From assembly GCA_016795365.1 (NCBI GenBank), contig JAEUHN010000017.1, forward strand, positions 310,001 to 374,000: a stretch of DNA of 64,000 bases, written 5' to 3'. The DNA is from Verrucomicrobiaceae bacterium (GTDB taxonomy: Bacteria; Verrucomicrobiota; Verrucomicrobiia; Verrucomicrobiales; Verrucomicrobiaceae). Shown in pieces: positions 1-9,967 of the stretch; the stretch's first letter is position 1, and each line of letters opens with the position of its first letter. A model generated the notes under the pieces. It was not told the DNA's origin. It searched no databases and saw nothing but the letters and a program-made list of their open reading frames with translations. Made by a program: the position numbers and the translations under genes.

Positions 1-928
1 AGCAGGCCTTGAAGGCGGAGGTGTGATCGACGTCGGGGCGGAGCGTTCCACGGACGGTGGACACAAGGTGGAAGACTTGGGCAAAGCTTTCCACGGAGGC
101 AAGCTCGGGCACGTGCACGCTTCCAAATTCGCACACCTGGCCCAGATCGTTCCGCTCAAGGTCGGTGATCATGAGCAACTCGGCTTGCTCCTTGACCGAG
201 GCGGCGAGAGCGCGGGCTGATGCCTGGTCTTGAGCTGCATTGGAGGGAAATCGGGGACGAGTGCCTTTGATGGGGCGGGTTTCAATTTGCCGCCCGCTCA
301 TGCGCAGGAAGCACTCGGGCGACGACGAAAAAACGTCTGTGCCATCAAGGCTGAGGAATGCCGCAAAGGGGGCAGGGGAGGACTGCTGGAGACTGTGATA
401 GAAGGCGAGAGGATCTGATCTCTCGGGCCACTGGGCTCGCCATGGGTGGGCAAGGTTGACTTGGTAGATGTCGCCCGCAGCGATGTAGGCCTGAGCGCTT
501 TCGACGGCAGCGATAAAGACATCACGTTGCACTAGTGGCTCAAAGTGAAGCCGAGGAGCCGACGCGTGCTTTCGGGGGGCGCAATGAGTGCTCAATTGAC
601 CCAACTCCATCCAGGTCTGTTTGGCGTGATCGAAAACCAGCACCTCGGGGTAAACGCCGAAACAGAACGAGCCATCGAATCCCACCCATCCAAACAAGCC
701 GCCCGCAGGGGCGCCTTGAGGCCCAGGGATGGCGACGGAGTGGGCAGACACTTCGTTTGCGACGCGCTGCCAGTCGGTGGCAATGTTTCCGCGAATCACC
801 TGGCGAGGAGCGGCCGTGACCATCGAGTGGCCTCCTTGTCGGGTGGAAGTGGCTGTTTCGAGCAAGACTAGACCGGGAAGATGGGAGAGTTCACAAGCCA
901 GCTGAAACGGTGACCGTTCCGCAGGCAT
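1..928 (-). CDS. pabB: Aminodeoxychorismate synthase component I (partial)
   Basis: PabB aminates chorismate, with glutamine-derived ammonia, to 4-amino-4-deoxychorismate on the way to p-aminobenzoate and folate. The reading frame runs off the left edge, so only about 309 N-terminal and central residues are present. I translated the minus strand directly: the chorismate-binding core is clear, with GDIYQVNLAH, SSSPECFLR, TRPIKGTRPR and ELLMITDLERNDLGQVC, then HLVSTVRGTL near the edge. These are hallmark motifs of the anthranilate synthase/PabB family. PIKGT (Lys in place of Ala) favours PabB over TrpE. The start is the ATG at 928 (MPAERSPFQLACEL), and no upstream overlap is needed. The gene is divergent from the TPR-like gene, leaving about 90 bp for both promoters. 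Family assignment is firm; PabB over TrpE is likely. Confidence 0.9.
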   Translation of the reverse strand, partial: MPAERSPFQLACELSHLPGLVLLETATSTRQGGHSMVTAAPRQVIRGNIATDWQRVANEVSAHSVAIPGPQGAPAGGLFGWVGFDGSFCFGVYPEVLVFDHAKQTWMELGQLSTHCAPRKHASAPRLHFEPLVQRDVFIAAVESAQAYIAAGDIYQVNLAHPWRAQWPERSDPLAFYHSLQQSSPAPFAAFLSLDGTDVFSSSPECFLRMSGRQIETRPIKGTRPRFPSNAAQDQASARALAASVKEQAELLMITDLERNDLGQVCEFGSVHVPELASVESFAQVFHLVSTVRGTLRPDVDHTSAFKAC

Positions 929-1020
929 GGGTCTCCAGCCACAGGTTCTGGGGAAGGAGACAGGATTCACTTCAGCACAAGTCGGTTGCAGGATTGACAC
1001 TAAAACGCGCGGACCCTACC

Positions 1021-2328
1021 ATGGGCCGCCGTCGCTTCAACGTTATGGCAGAAACTAAAGCCATTCTCGGAACAGAACGCAGCGCGGCCGCCTCGGTCGC
1101 GCTGGTCGTTTTGTGCGCCCTGGGGCTGGTCCAGCTGGGCACCTTGATTCAGTCTGGGTGGGCTCGTTTTCGTAGCGCACCAGAGGTCTCAAGGGCTGCC
1201 CCCGCAGCCGTGAAGGCAACGGTGGCAGCTGCGCCAGCTATTCCACCCGTTCAGCCAATTGCACAGGCTGCCGTGGTGCCCTCGACTTCATCGTCGGCTG
1301 CCGGTCTGCCGCCTTTGCCTGACATCTCAGCGGTAGCGAAATCGGGGCTTCCGCCGCTGCCATCGCTAGCAGCGGACGGTTTGCCGCCTTTGCCAGTTCT
1401 GCCGGGTCAGACGTCGGAACCCTCGACAGCTTCCGCTTCACTACCCGCGCCTCGTCCGTCGATGCCCCTGCAATCTCCGAAGCCCATAGCGACCAGTTCG
1501 CCACCTCCGTCGGCCAGCATCCCAAAGACGGGCAATGCGCAGGTGGATGAATTGATTGAGGTCGCGGCCCAATCGCGAGAGCTGAACGATGCGGAAGGTG
1601 CTTTGAAGGCTCTGGATCGTGCGGACTTGATCATGCCCGATCATCCGACCGTGCTCCGGGAGAAGGCTCTGACGCTGGGCAAGTTGGGCCAGGCAGGCAA
1701 GGCGAAAGAGCTGTGGGATCGCATCTCACGGCTGGGGCCGGGTGCCGGGGCCTCGATCGTGGAAGCGCGCACGTCTTTCAGTGATGGCGCCGGTTTGCCT
1801 CCAGCCACTCCTGCAGGGCCTCTAGACAATGCTTTCGCCTCTCTTTCCGGAGGTGCCGCTCAGCCACCCGCGGGGCCGCTGAGCCTGGGGGCTTGCGCTG
1901 TTCGGCCTGATCCTGCTGTGGCTCGCGGGCAGAAGATGATTCTCACCATGCCGGTGCGGTCCAGCCCTGGAGCACAGATCGGTGTGGATGATTGGAACCT
2001 CGATGTGTTTTTCTATGACCGCGTGGACGAAGTCCGTGTGGAGCCGACCAAGTCTGACCCGGTGGTTTACAGCTTTGACATGCCAGTGGATTTCACGACG
2101 GGGGAAGAGGTGGTGACGGCTGTCTATCACATGCCCGAATTGACGCCGCAGGACGTGGTAAACATAGGTCGCCGCGAATACTATGGCTACGTGGTGAAGC
2201 TTTATTACAAGCACCGGCTGATGAGCACGGCGGCCTCGCCCCGTGACCTTCTCGATAATCCCGGCGGTGCAGGCGCGATGAACGTTCCAGCTGGCAATCC
2301 GTTGCTGCCGCTGCCGCGCCCCCAATGA
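1021..2328 (+). CDS. Membrane-anchored TPR-like protein of unknown function
   Basis: The 435-residue protein has a short basic N-terminus and one transmembrane segment (about residues 20-45, VALVVLCALGLVQLGTLI). A long Pro/Ala/Ser-rich linker with repeated LPPLP motifs follows (about 70-200). A small TPR-like stretch comes next (AQSRELNDAEGALKALDRA, about 210-265), then a compact C-terminal beta-rich domain beginning near DWNLDVFFYDRVDEV. I recognise no named family. An alternative ATG lies at 1045; a GTG at 910 would overlap pabB and is unlikely. The stop overlaps the next start (ATGA at 2325), so the receiver/pseudokinase protein downstream is probably translationally coupled and the two may act together at the membrane. 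Confidence 0.75.
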   Translation: MGRRRFNVMAETKAILGTERSAAASVALVVLCALGLVQLGTLIQSGWARFRSAPEVSRAAPAAVKATVAAAPAIPPVQPIAQAAVVPSTSSSAAGLPPLPDISAVAKSGLPPLPSLAADGLPPLPVLPGQTSEPSTASASLPAPRPSMPLQSPKPIATSSPPPSASIPKTGNAQVDELIEVAAQSRELNDAEGALKALDRADLIMPDHPTVLREKALTLGKLGQAGKAKELWDRISRLGPGAGASIVEARTSFSDGAGLPPATPAGPLDNAFASLSGGAAQPPAGPLSLGACAVRPDPAVARGQKMILTMPVRSSPGAQIGVDDWNLDVFFYDRVDEVRVEPTKSDPVVYSFDMPVDFTTGEEVVTAVYHMPELTPQDVVNIGRREYYGYVVKLYYKHRLMSTAASPRDLLDNPGGAGAMNVPAGNPLLPLPRPQ

Positions 2329-4286
2329 CAGCAAAGGATGCAGACATGGTGATACTTTTGGTTGATGGAGATGAGCAAACCCGCACAGCACGCGCGGCAT
2401 TGCTGAAGGCTCAAGGGCACGATGTGCTGCAGGCTTCTTCCGCCGTCGAGGCTGTGCATTTCGCGCAGGAAGCGGATCGTGTGGATCTGCTGGTGACCGA
2501 AGTGATTCTGGAGGAGGAGACCTTTGGTTTTGACCTGAGCGAGGCCATTCTGGCCCGACTCCCGGACATGCGGACCCTCTACACGACCCGCTTCGATTTG
2601 ACTGGCTACGAGGAGGAATTGCAGGGCCAGACTGCTGTGCTGCAGACGGCGACTGACGTTGATTTTTTGGCTGCTGTGGACCAGGTAATGTCAACCGATG
2701 CTCCGGCAGCTGCTGCCGCAGTCGCGCCAGCGGAGGAGCCAGCGATTATGCCGCCAGGGACGATGCTGGGGCACTATCAGGTGATCGATCGCCTTTACAC
2801 CGAGCCGGAGGCCGAGACTTACCGTGCGATCCAATACACGGTGCAGCGCCCCGTGGCTCTTGTTTTGCTCAAGCCGCATCTCCTGGGTGACTCGGAGGCG
2901 GTCGCGAAGTTCAAAGATCGTGAGCGCGTGAAGGCGAGTCTTTCGCATCCGCGCATTGCTCCATTGTATGAGGCAGGCGAAGCGAACGGATGGCTTTACT
3001 ACACGCGAGAGATGCCGCCCGGGCGCTCGCTGAAGGACATTGCTTCGGCGGGTGAGCAACTGGGCGAACGTGTGCTGGTCGATGTGCTCTACCGCGTGGC
3101 GGAGGCCATGAACTACGCTGTGGAGCGTGGCTATGGATACCGCACTCTTGGAACACGGGACATCTACGTCGATGGCGAGAACCAGGCCAGCATTGTCAAT
3201 GTCTTCCGCCCGCCGTCGGCGCTACCGCGTGATCAAGCGGCCGACGTCCAGGCGCTGATTGAATTGCTGGCTCCGTATGCCGCTCAAGGCAAGGCGAGGA
3301 GCATGCTCCATGATTTGAGCCTCCAGTCGCATGACTGGGCCAGGCTGGCCGCTGCGATGCATGACATCCGCGATGACATGAGTGAGCGCAGCCTACTGAA
3401 TCGTGCCAAGGATGAAGACATCGCGGTGGCGATTCCGCCGTCACGTCCGTGGCTGGTGGTGGCGATTGCTGTGGTGGTCCTCGCGGTCGTTACTTACCTG
3501 GGAGTCCTGTCTGGCGGCGGTGGCGGCGCTACCACCTTGGCAGTGAAAAGCGAGATGGTGCGTATTCCGCGGGGCACTTTCATCTATCAAAAGGATCAGA
3601 AGGCGGTGATGGAGCGCGACTTCTGGATCAGCAAGCATGAGGTCACGATCGCTCAGTATGCGGAGTTTCTCGAGGCGCTGAAGAAGGCACCTGCGGGCAC
3701 CTATGATGATCCTGTCCAGCCCGCAGGGAAGACGACTCACGAACCGGAAGGCTGGGGGGCCTATTACTCGGCGGCATCGACCAATGGTTCGCTGAATCAT
3801 CAGCAACTGTCCCTCGATTCACCCGTGTCCAATGTCGATTATTGGGATGCCGTGGCTTATGCGAAATGGAAGAAGCAACGTCTGCCGACCGAGAAGGAGT
3901 GGGAACTCGCGGCCCGTGGCAGCAAAGGATTCACATTCCCCTGGGGTAACGAGTCCCGACCTGCGGCAGCCAACCTGGGCGACGACTATGTCGCCAACGG
4001 TGAAGGAGGAAAAATCGATGGCTACACCCTGTGGTCTCCCGTTGATAAGCCTGCTGGCGACGTCAGCCCGTTCGGGGTCGTTGGGATGGCAGGTAATGTG
4101 CAGGAATGGACATCGTCATGGGAAACCCATCCCGATTATCCTCTAAAGCGGGTGCCTGTGCTTCGTGGCGGACATTTCGGAACCAAGAGCAGCGGAGACT
4201 TGCTGACTGCCCGTCATTTCGCGGCTGATGCCGACGAGCAGACGCCTGCGAGAGGCTTCCGAACGGTGTCCGACGGTCCTCCGTGA
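2325..4286 (+). CDS. Receiver - pseudokinase - TM - SUMF1-domain fusion protein
   Basis: The 653-residue protein has four visible parts. Residues 3-125 form a response-regulator receiver fold (VILLVDGDEQTRTARAALL), but the expected phospho-acceptor Asp is Glu (LLVTEVIL). Residues 140-340 resemble a Ser/Thr kinase (GHYQVIDRLY, then VALVLLK), but the HRD catalytic loop reads GYRTLGTRDIYVD and no DFG is seen, so it is a likely pseudokinase. A transmembrane helix follows (about 375-395, WLVVAIAVVVLAVV). The last 240 residues are a formylglycine-generating-enzyme/SUMF1 fold (MVRIPRGTF, WISKHEVTIAQYAEF, GNVQEW, ARGFRTV). The paired active-site cysteines of true FGE are absent from the segment before GFRTV, so this domain probably binds rather than oxidises. 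It overlaps the upstream gene by 4 nt. Confidence 0.85.
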   Translation: MTAKDADMVILLVDGDEQTRTARAALLKAQGHDVLQASSAVEAVHFAQEADRVDLLVTEVILEEETFGFDLSEAILARLPDMRTLYTTRFDLTGYEEELQGQTAVLQTATDVDFLAAVDQVMSTDAPAAAAAVAPAEEPAIMPPGTMLGHYQVIDRLYTEPEAETYRAIQYTVQRPVALVLLKPHLLGDSEAVAKFKDRERVKASLSHPRIAPLYEAGEANGWLYYTREMPPGRSLKDIASAGEQLGERVLVDVLYRVAEAMNYAVERGYGYRTLGTRDIYVDGENQASIVNVFRPPSALPRDQAADVQALIELLAPYAAQGKARSMLHDLSLQSHDWARLAAAMHDIRDDMSERSLLNRAKDEDIAVAIPPSRPWLVVAIAVVVLAVVTYLGVLSGGGGGATTLAVKSEMVRIPRGTFIYQKDQKAVMERDFWISKHEVTIAQYAEFLEALKKAPAGTYDDPVQPAGKTTHEPEGWGAYYSAASTNGSLNHQQLSLDSPVSNVDYWDAVAYAKWKKQRLPTEKEWELAARGSKGFTFPWGNESRPAAANLGDDYVANGEGGKIDGYTLWSPVDKPAGDVSPFGVVGMAGNVQEWTSSWETHPDYPLKRVPVLRGGHFGTKSSGDLLTARHFAADADEQTPARGFRTVSDGPP

Positions 4287-4444
4287 CATCATTGCCGCCG
4301 CCAAAATCCAGCCATTACATCACAGATGAGGGATGGAATTTCGGTGTAACATGGCAGGCAGCTTCGCGTTTTCTCCGACGTCTCATCCGCGCTGGAGCTA
4401 TCGCCCAGCAGGCAGGTCCGACTTTGATCCAACCCCCTCGTTCC

Positions 4445-5416
4445 ATGCTTCCTCGCTCATCTCACTCTTCATTCGTTGCAGCAGCCCTTCTGGTCATCGT
4501 GCCAGCCCTTTCGATTCGCGCCGAAGTCTCGTTTGAGAAGGACATTTTGCCGGTTTTCAAGGAACGTTGCCTCGACTGCCATCAAGCTCCTCGTGAGGTG
4601 AATGGCAAGAAGAAGGAGCCCAAAGCTGGACTGCGTCTGGACGCCGCCTGGGCGATTATGAAAGGCGGAGAGAATGGAGCCATCGTGAAACCGAAGGACT
4701 CTTCAAAAAGCTCCCTTCATGAGGTGCTGGTGCTCCCTGCTGATGATGATTCCCACATGCCACCCAAGGGTGACCCATTGACGGCGGCACAGATCGCTCT
4801 GGTGAAAAAGTGGATCGATGAAGGCGCCAACTTCGGCGAGTGGAAGGGCAGCACCGAAGGCATGCCTGCGGAACTTGCACCGACGGCTGCTGTCGCCCGC
4901 AAGCGTGAGCATGAAGAGTTTTATACAGCACTGGAGAAAGATGCCAAACCAGCGGCTGCCGATGTCCTCAAGAAGGCGCAGGCAGCGGGGGCACAGGTTT
5001 CCACACTCACGGCAACCAGCCCGCTGGTTCGAGTGGATTTTCTCACCGGTGTCTCTAACTGCACTGACGCCAAAGTGGCGGAGTTGCTTCCGATGGCTGA
5101 CAACATTGCCCATCTCGACCTCGGGCGCACGGCGATCACTGATGCTGCACTCGCTTCGGTGGCGAAGTTCAAGCGGCTTGCAAAGCTCGACCTGCGCCAG
5201 ACCAAGATCACCGACAAAGGCGTGGAGTCCCTGACAAGCCTCACCAAGCTGCAAACGCTCAACCTTTATGGCACTGAAGTGTCTGATGCTTCGCTCGACC
5301 TGCTCTCCAAGGTCAAGAGCCTGAAACAAGTGTTTCTGTGGCAGACCAAGGCAACGGAAGCAGGTGCAAAGAAGCTTCAGGGAGCCATTCCAGGAGTGGT
5401 TGTTGTCGTCAAATAA
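4445..5416 (+). CDS. PSCyt1-type cytochrome c with leucine-rich repeats, secreted
   Basis: The 323-residue secreted protein has a signal peptide (MLPRSSHSSFVAAALLVIVP, then ALSIRAE). A planctomycete-type cytochrome c domain (PSCyt1) follows, with heme motif CLDCH about 35 residues in and HMPPKGDPLT as the likely distal-ligand loop. From about residue 190 there are leucine-rich repeats of the form LAKLDLRQTKITDKGVESL repeated about four times, ending in a short Lys/Val tail. In this phylum such proteins are taken to be periplasmic electron carriers or binding proteins. The frame is open from a GTG at 4283 overlapping the previous stop, but the ATG at 4445 directly precedes the signal peptide and is preferred. 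Confidence 0.85.
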   Translation: MLPRSSHSSFVAAALLVIVPALSIRAEVSFEKDILPVFKERCLDCHQAPREVNGKKKEPKAGLRLDAAWAIMKGGENGAIVKPKDSSKSSLHEVLVLPADDDSHMPPKGDPLTAAQIALVKKWIDEGANFGEWKGSTEGMPAELAPTAAVARKREHEEFYTALEKDAKPAAADVLKKAQAAGAQVSTLTATSPLVRVDFLTGVSNCTDAKVAELLPMADNIAHLDLGRTAITDAALASVAKFKRLAKLDLRQTKITDKGVESLTSLTKLQTLNLYGTEVSDASLDLLSKVKSLKQVFLWQTKATEAGAKKLQGAIPGVVVVVK

Positions 5417-5494
5417 TCGGTCCGCAAAGGGCGAAGGCTTCCTGCGCACTTGGCGCTTTGCTCTTGCAGCAAGTTCGCTACAATCGCAGCCGCC

Positions 5495-7552
5495 ATGCCC
5501 GCCTTTCTCCGCCCTCTTATCTGGATTGCCATCTCTGCTCTCGGAGCTGGCTCGGTAGCCTTTTCCGCTCTCCACAAGGGCGAGACGATCAACGCTTTGT
5601 GGCTTGTCGTCGCCGGACTATGCTCGTTCGCGGTCGCCTACCGCTTCTACAGCAAGTGGCTGATGACGAAGGTCCTCGTGCTTGATGCTCATCGTGCACC
5701 GCCTTCGATCACTCACAAGGATGGCAAAGATTTCGTGCCGACCAATCGATGGGTGGTTTTCGGACACCACTTTGCAGCCATCGCGGGTCCAGGCCCCCTC
5801 GTTGGTCCAGTGCTTGCCGCTCAGTTCGGCTATCTGCCGGGCATGTTGTGGATTCTGATTGGGGCCACACTTGGTGGAGGAGTCCACGATGCCGTGGTGA
5901 TGTTCGCGTCCATTCGTCGTGGCGGGAAGTCAGTGGGACAAATGTTAAAGGAGGAGGTTAACCCAGTGGTTGGCTTTGTGGCCATGGTTTCGGTCTTGGC
6001 GATCATGACCATCTTGCTGGCGGTTCTGGGCCTCGTCGTTGTCAAGGCAATGGCCGAAAGTCCATGGAGCTTGTTCACCATCGCCATGACAATTCCTCTG
6101 GCGCTCATCATGGGGGTAGCCCACACGATCTTCAAAGTCAGCGTCAAAGGAGTGACAGTGTTTGGCATCGTCGGCCTTCTGGTGAGCGTCTGGGCAGGCA
6201 GCAAGCTCCACGAGTGGGGCATCCAAGGTTGGTTCGATCACGGAGGTGAATGGCAGGCCTGGGCGATCATGATCTATGGATTCGCCGCATCTGTCTTGCC
6301 GGTCTGGATGCTCCTTGCTCCCCGCGACTATTTGAGCACATTTATGAAGATCGGAACGGTGGCTGTGCTGGCGGTCGCTGTCATTTGGGTGGCTCCTGAG
6401 CTGCATATGCCGAAGCTCACCAAGTTTGTTGATGGAACCGGATTGGTGTTCGCAGGCACCGTTTTCCCTTTTGTTTTCATTACCATCGCCTGCGGTGCCG
6501 TCTCCGGCTTCCACGCACTCATCTCATCTGGCACGACTCCCAAGCTTCTCGATCGAGAAGATGCAATTCGAAGTGTGGCATACGGAGCGATGATCACAGA
6601 AATGCTCGTGGCATTGATGGCTCTCGTTGCGGCTTGTGCTTTGCAACCAGGCGAATACTTCGCCATTAACGCAGGTATCAACAAGACCATGGCACCCGAG
6701 CAGGTTGTCGGCGTGATCTCATCCGCCGGCTTCCCGGTAACGGTGGAAGGAATGAACAAGCTAGCCTCTGACATTGGTGAGAAAACGATGTTCGGGCGAG
6801 CCGGCGGAGCACCAACCTTTGCGGTCGGCATGGCGCACATGTTCGCGCGAGCCTTTGGCGAAAGCTGGATGTCCTTCTGGTATCACTTCGCTATCATGTT
6901 CGAAGCGTTGTTCATCCTCACAACCATTGATGCCGGAACTCGCGTAGGACGCTTCATCCTCCAGGATTTCCTGGGAGGTATCTGGAAGCCCCTCGGGAAT
7001 ACGAAGAGTATCTTGGCGAATATTCTTGCAAGTGCGCTGCTCGTTGCGAGTTGGGGCTACTTCCTATATCAAGGAGTAGTAGATCCCCTGGGCGGTATTA
7101 ACACCCTCTGGCCCATCTTTGGTATCGCAAACCAGCTGTTGGCGGTCATCGCCTTCTGCTTGGGGACCACAATCCTGATCAAGATGGGAAAATCCCGCTA
7201 TATCGCTGTCACAGCCGTCCCGCTTTTGTTTCTGATGAGCGCAACGTTTTCAGCTGGATATATAAAGATATTCGATCCCAACCCAAAGATGGGTTTCCTT
7301 GCTGCAGCGAGAGATTTTGGGAACAAGACAGCTAGTGGAGGCACACCGCAGCAGATCAAAGAATGGACGGCTCAGCAGCTCAACTTCCAGGTCGATGTGA
7401 TTGTGACAGCATTCTTTTTGATCGCAGTTGCGATTGTTTTTGTTGGTTGCGCGATCGAATGGGCAAGGTTGTTGAGCGGCTCAAAGAAAGTTGAAACAAA
7501 GGAGTCGCCGTATATCAAACTCGAAGATGTCCAACAATCGTCTCTTGCGTAG
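5495..7552 (+). CDS. cstA: Carbon starvation protein A (peptide/pyruvate transporter family)
   Basis: The 685-residue polytopic inner-membrane protein belongs to the CstA family, which imports peptides or pyruvate and is often induced by carbon limitation. Family motifs include [20 protein letters not shown] near residue 75 and [17 protein letters not shown] directly after. [18 protein letters not shown] lies in the middle, and [19 protein letters not shown] and [13 protein letters not shown] towards the end. I count about 16 hydrophobic helices. Length agrees with the family (about 690). An in-frame GTG/ATG 15 codons upstream (5450) is less likely because the hydrophobic N-terminus starts at [10 protein letters not shown]. 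No regulatory partner is adjacent. Confidence 0.95.
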   Translation: MPAFLRPLIWIAISALGAGSVAFSALHKGETINALWLVVAGLCSFAVAYRFYSKWLMTKVLVLDAHRAPPSITHKDGKDFVPTNRWVVFGHHFAAIAGPGPLVGPVLAAQFGYLPGMLWILIGATLGGGVHDAVVMFASIRRGGKSVGQMLKEEVNPVVGFVAMVSVLAIMTILLAVLGLVVVKAMAESPWSLFTIAMTIPLALIMGVAHTIFKVSVKGVTVFGIVGLLVSVWAGSKLHEWGIQGWFDHGGEWQAWAIMIYGFAASVLPVWMLLAPRDYLSTFMKIGTVAVLAVAVIWVAPELHMPKLTKFVDGTGLVFAGTVFPFVFITIACGAVSGFHALISSGTTPKLLDREDAIRSVAYGAMITEMLVALMALVAACALQPGEYFAINAGINKTMAPEQVVGVISSAGFPVTVEGMNKLASDIGEKTMFGRAGGAPTFAVGMAHMFARAFGESWMSFWYHFAIMFEALFILTTIDAGTRVGRFILQDFLGGIWKPLGNTKSILANILASALLVASWGYFLYQGVVDPLGGINTLWPIFGIANQLLAVIAFCLGTTILIKMGKSRYIAVTAVPLLFLMSATFSAGYIKIFDPNPKMGFLAAARDFGNKTASGGTPQQIKEWTAQQLNFQVDVIVTAFFLIAVAIVFVGCAIEWARLLSGSKKVETKESPYIKLEDVQQSSLA

Positions 7553-7940
7553 CCAGAGCCCGATTTCGAAGTGACGAGCCGCCAGTTAAAAACGAACTTA
7601 ACCGAAGAGAGAAGTCGATGTGCCGCACAAGTGAAGTTCCAGGGTGGCAATGAAAACGTTCAATTTAGTAATTGGGGAACTTGATAGCTTGATTCAATCT
7701 CTGCAAAGTTGATATTTTTTGCAGATAGGGAAATTGCCTCACAAAGCTTTTAATGTTCAGCGAAAAAGCGTTGACCAAGTGACTGTTCGATTTAAAGGTG
7801 TCAACTTAATGTGACCGACGCCACGCCAACTTCCTTGGGCTCAATCTAGGATGTCTGCAAGTCATCGGAAACTCATATCGTCCAGATTTAATCAGACAGC
7901 CTCTCCCATGCTGATTCTCAGAAACTTTCTAACATTTAAG
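7553..7940. other. Intergenic stretch, no gene seen
   Basis: About 390 AT-rich bases between cstA and the small membrane protein. No RNA gene, repeat or convincing terminator was found. It probably holds the promoter of the exopolysaccharide locus that starts downstream, but I cannot place boxes with confidence. Confidence 0.4.
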
Positions 7941-8213
7941 ATGGCATCGTTTATTGATGCGCATCTTTTGTTGCTGTCTGCGGTATGGATTGTGCTTGCG
8001 GTGGTTGGGATGTGGAGTGTTTTTTCCCGCCCCATGAACTCAATCGCAAAATTTATCTGGATTGTCGCAATATTTTGCTTGCCCGTTCTTGGGCTCACCG
8101 TTTACGTGTTCAATTGTTTATTGAATGCTGATTGGGACTTGTTGAGGCAGATGGGCTTTTTCCCTGGTGGAAAGAAAGTTCTCAACCCCAACTCCAATTC
8201 TTCGAAGATTTAA
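7941..8213 (+). CDS. Small PLDc_N-like membrane protein
   Basis: The 90-residue protein has two transmembrane helices (LLLSAVWIVLAVVGMWSVF and FIWIVAIFCLPVLGLTVYVF). The pattern of a helix, a short polar turn, then W-x(6)-LPxLG and a second helix resembles the phospholipase-D-nuclease N-terminal (PLDc_N) domain found alone in many small membrane proteins. The function is unknown. Starts at 7908 (101 residues) or 7851 (120 residues) are also open. It sits 12 nt upstream of the beta-barrel gene and may be co-transcribed with the polysaccharide locus. Confidence 0.6.
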   Translation: MASFIDAHLLLLSAVWIVLAVVGMWSVFSRPMNSIAKFIWIVAIFCLPVLGLTVYVFNCLLNADWDLLRQMGFFPGGKKVLNPNSNSSKI

Positions 8214-8225
8214 ATTTGTGATGCC

Positions 8226-9890
8226 ATGACTTTCTTCAATTCATCAGTAAGGCACTTCAGTGTCACTGTTTCTGCCTTTGCTGCGTCCCTGGGCCTTGGT
8301 GCTGCTGAGCTGGATGTGGTTTCTGAGCAGGCGGTTGGATACTATCCGACTTATCAAGAAAGTGGACTAATTAGTTCGGGCACTTACGACTATGAGAGGA
8401 GTGTTGGCGGGCCTGTGGGCGGGCCTGATTTGGATAGGTTGGCTGCTACTGGCGGAATTTGGCCATACGAGTATAGTGCAGGCCAGCTCAGTCGTCTCCA
8501 GCGGTTCATGCAACCGGTCGACTATATCTTGCGCCCGTTGACGCCAGGTGAAACGATTGCGTTTCAGGGCCCGACTGCCGAGTCTTGGTTTCAGATAGGT
8601 GGTGCATTTCCCTTCCTGACTCGCACATATCATACCGAAAAGTCGTCATTCGCTGACCTTTTCGGCATGGAGGCCACGCAATACTCACCCTTCTTCTTTG
8701 ACATCCTTAACATCAGTGCACATGGAATTTATGTCGATGAGTCGGGGGTTGGCAATGAAGTCGAGGCTGAGCGGCTTGATGGTTCATTTTATTCTGCCTT
8801 GAGCATGAGTTTCAGAGTTGGCTGGGGACTTACAGATCGAACGTCAATCGTAGTCGGCGGACAAATATTCCTCATATTGACCGACGAAACTGATTTCAGG
8901 TTTTACGCCGATGCTGGTGGTCTGGGGGCGTTGGTCAGTTTCAACTATCAGGCTGAGCTTGGTGGATGGGATTTGCGAGTATTTGATAATCTTACTCCTT
9001 TCTCCCAGAGGTTGTTGAGCTTTGACGAATCGTATAGCGGCGACCTTAGCTGGGGCGGAAGCAACTGGATTGGCATTCCCCAAGACATAAGTTCCGGTGA
9101 TTGGTGGGATTCTGATTCGTATCTTTTGGTTAACACTGCGGGGCTCACGGCTGGAACGTTCATTGGGGACAGTTTGCGTTTCCTTGCTGGATTTAGCCGA
9201 ATTGACACAATGCGCTTCAATGACTTGGGTGATGGAGAAGGGAGCGAGATTGCCTCTGCTGGATTGTTTTACGATGGATATGATCTCTGGATTGCTCCAT
9301 CGGTGACATACACTCTTTACACGCATGATTTCGAGGATCCTCAGCACTTGGTAATGTTGAATGGGGTTGCTCCATTGTCGCCAAACATCACGGCCCATGC
9401 GGGTGTTGGTTACAGTTGGGGGGATAGCTATGATGGAATGAACTGGTCTGTATCGGTTAATTATCTCCAGACTGCCCGCCTCACTCATCAATTCTCATAT
9501 CAGAGTGGTTACCAAAACGCGATTACAGGCGAAGATTTGATTGGGACTCGGATAGATTACGGAGTGCAGTATCAACTTGGACCCAGGCTGACGCTCGGTG
9601 GTTATGCTGGATGGTTTGACTCCGATGATGGGACGGAGGCAATACATATCGGCGGGTCTGTTAACTTGGCCTTGGGTAATTACTCCTGGCTAAGAATTGT
9701 CGGAGGATACCTGGATCGTAGTGGCGGTTCATCCGGAATTGATTTGAACGAATACTTTTACAATGTGACCCTTTCGCGGCGTTTGGCCGAGCGACTGGAA
9801 GGCCAGTTGTCATATGAGTTTATCAAGAGTGAAGGCATTGGTAATCGAGATCGATCAATCATGATGCTAAGGCTCACGAGAACATTCTGA
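8226..9890 (+). CDS. Outer-membrane beta-barrel protein of the exopolysaccharide locus
   Basis: The 554-residue protein has a signal peptide (ending near FAASLGLGAAE). About 400 residues of alternating hydrophobic/polar beta-strands rich in Gly, Tyr, Trp and Ser follow, with a terminal phenylalanine (LRLTRTF), the classic beta-signal for outer-membrane insertion. I recognise no named family. Standing just before a secreted protein, a Wza-like lipoprotein and a Wzc-like kinase, it could be the outer-membrane pore for polymer export, as in Gram-negative lineages that lack a full Wza barrel. That role is inferred from context. The codons are richer in A/T than in the flanking genes, as throughout 7.8-14.4 kb. 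Confidence 0.75.
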   Translation: MTFFNSSVRHFSVTVSAFAASLGLGAAELDVVSEQAVGYYPTYQESGLISSGTYDYERSVGGPVGGPDLDRLAATGGIWPYEYSAGQLSRLQRFMQPVDYILRPLTPGETIAFQGPTAESWFQIGGAFPFLTRTYHTEKSSFADLFGMEATQYSPFFFDILNISAHGIYVDESGVGNEVEAERLDGSFYSALSMSFRVGWGLTDRTSIVVGGQIFLILTDETDFRFYADAGGLGALVSFNYQAELGGWDLRVFDNLTPFSQRLLSFDESYSGDLSWGGSNWIGIPQDISSGDWWDSDSYLLVNTAGLTAGTFIGDSLRFLAGFSRIDTMRFNDLGDGEGSEIASAGLFYDGYDLWIAPSVTYTLYTHDFEDPQHLVMLNGVAPLSPNITAHAGVGYSWGDSYDGMNWSVSVNYLQTARLTHQFSYQSGYQNAITGEDLIGTRIDYGVQYQLGPRLTLGGYAGWFDSDDGTEAIHIGGSVNLALGNYSWLRIVGGYLDRSGGSSGIDLNEYFYNVTLSRRLAERLEGQLSYEFIKSEGIGNRDRSIMMLRLTRTF

Positions 9891-9967
9891 TACAAACCAC
9901 AAAGTATTCGAGTCACCTTGTTAACTGATGTAGTAATTTGTCTATTAAAGAGATTGGAGAGCTAGAT

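Noticed and set aside
2325-4286. Sulfatase-activating formylglycine-generating enzyme for the sulfatase at 36331
   Set aside because: The SUMF1 domain lacks the catalytic cysteines, so it is unlikely to install formylglycine.
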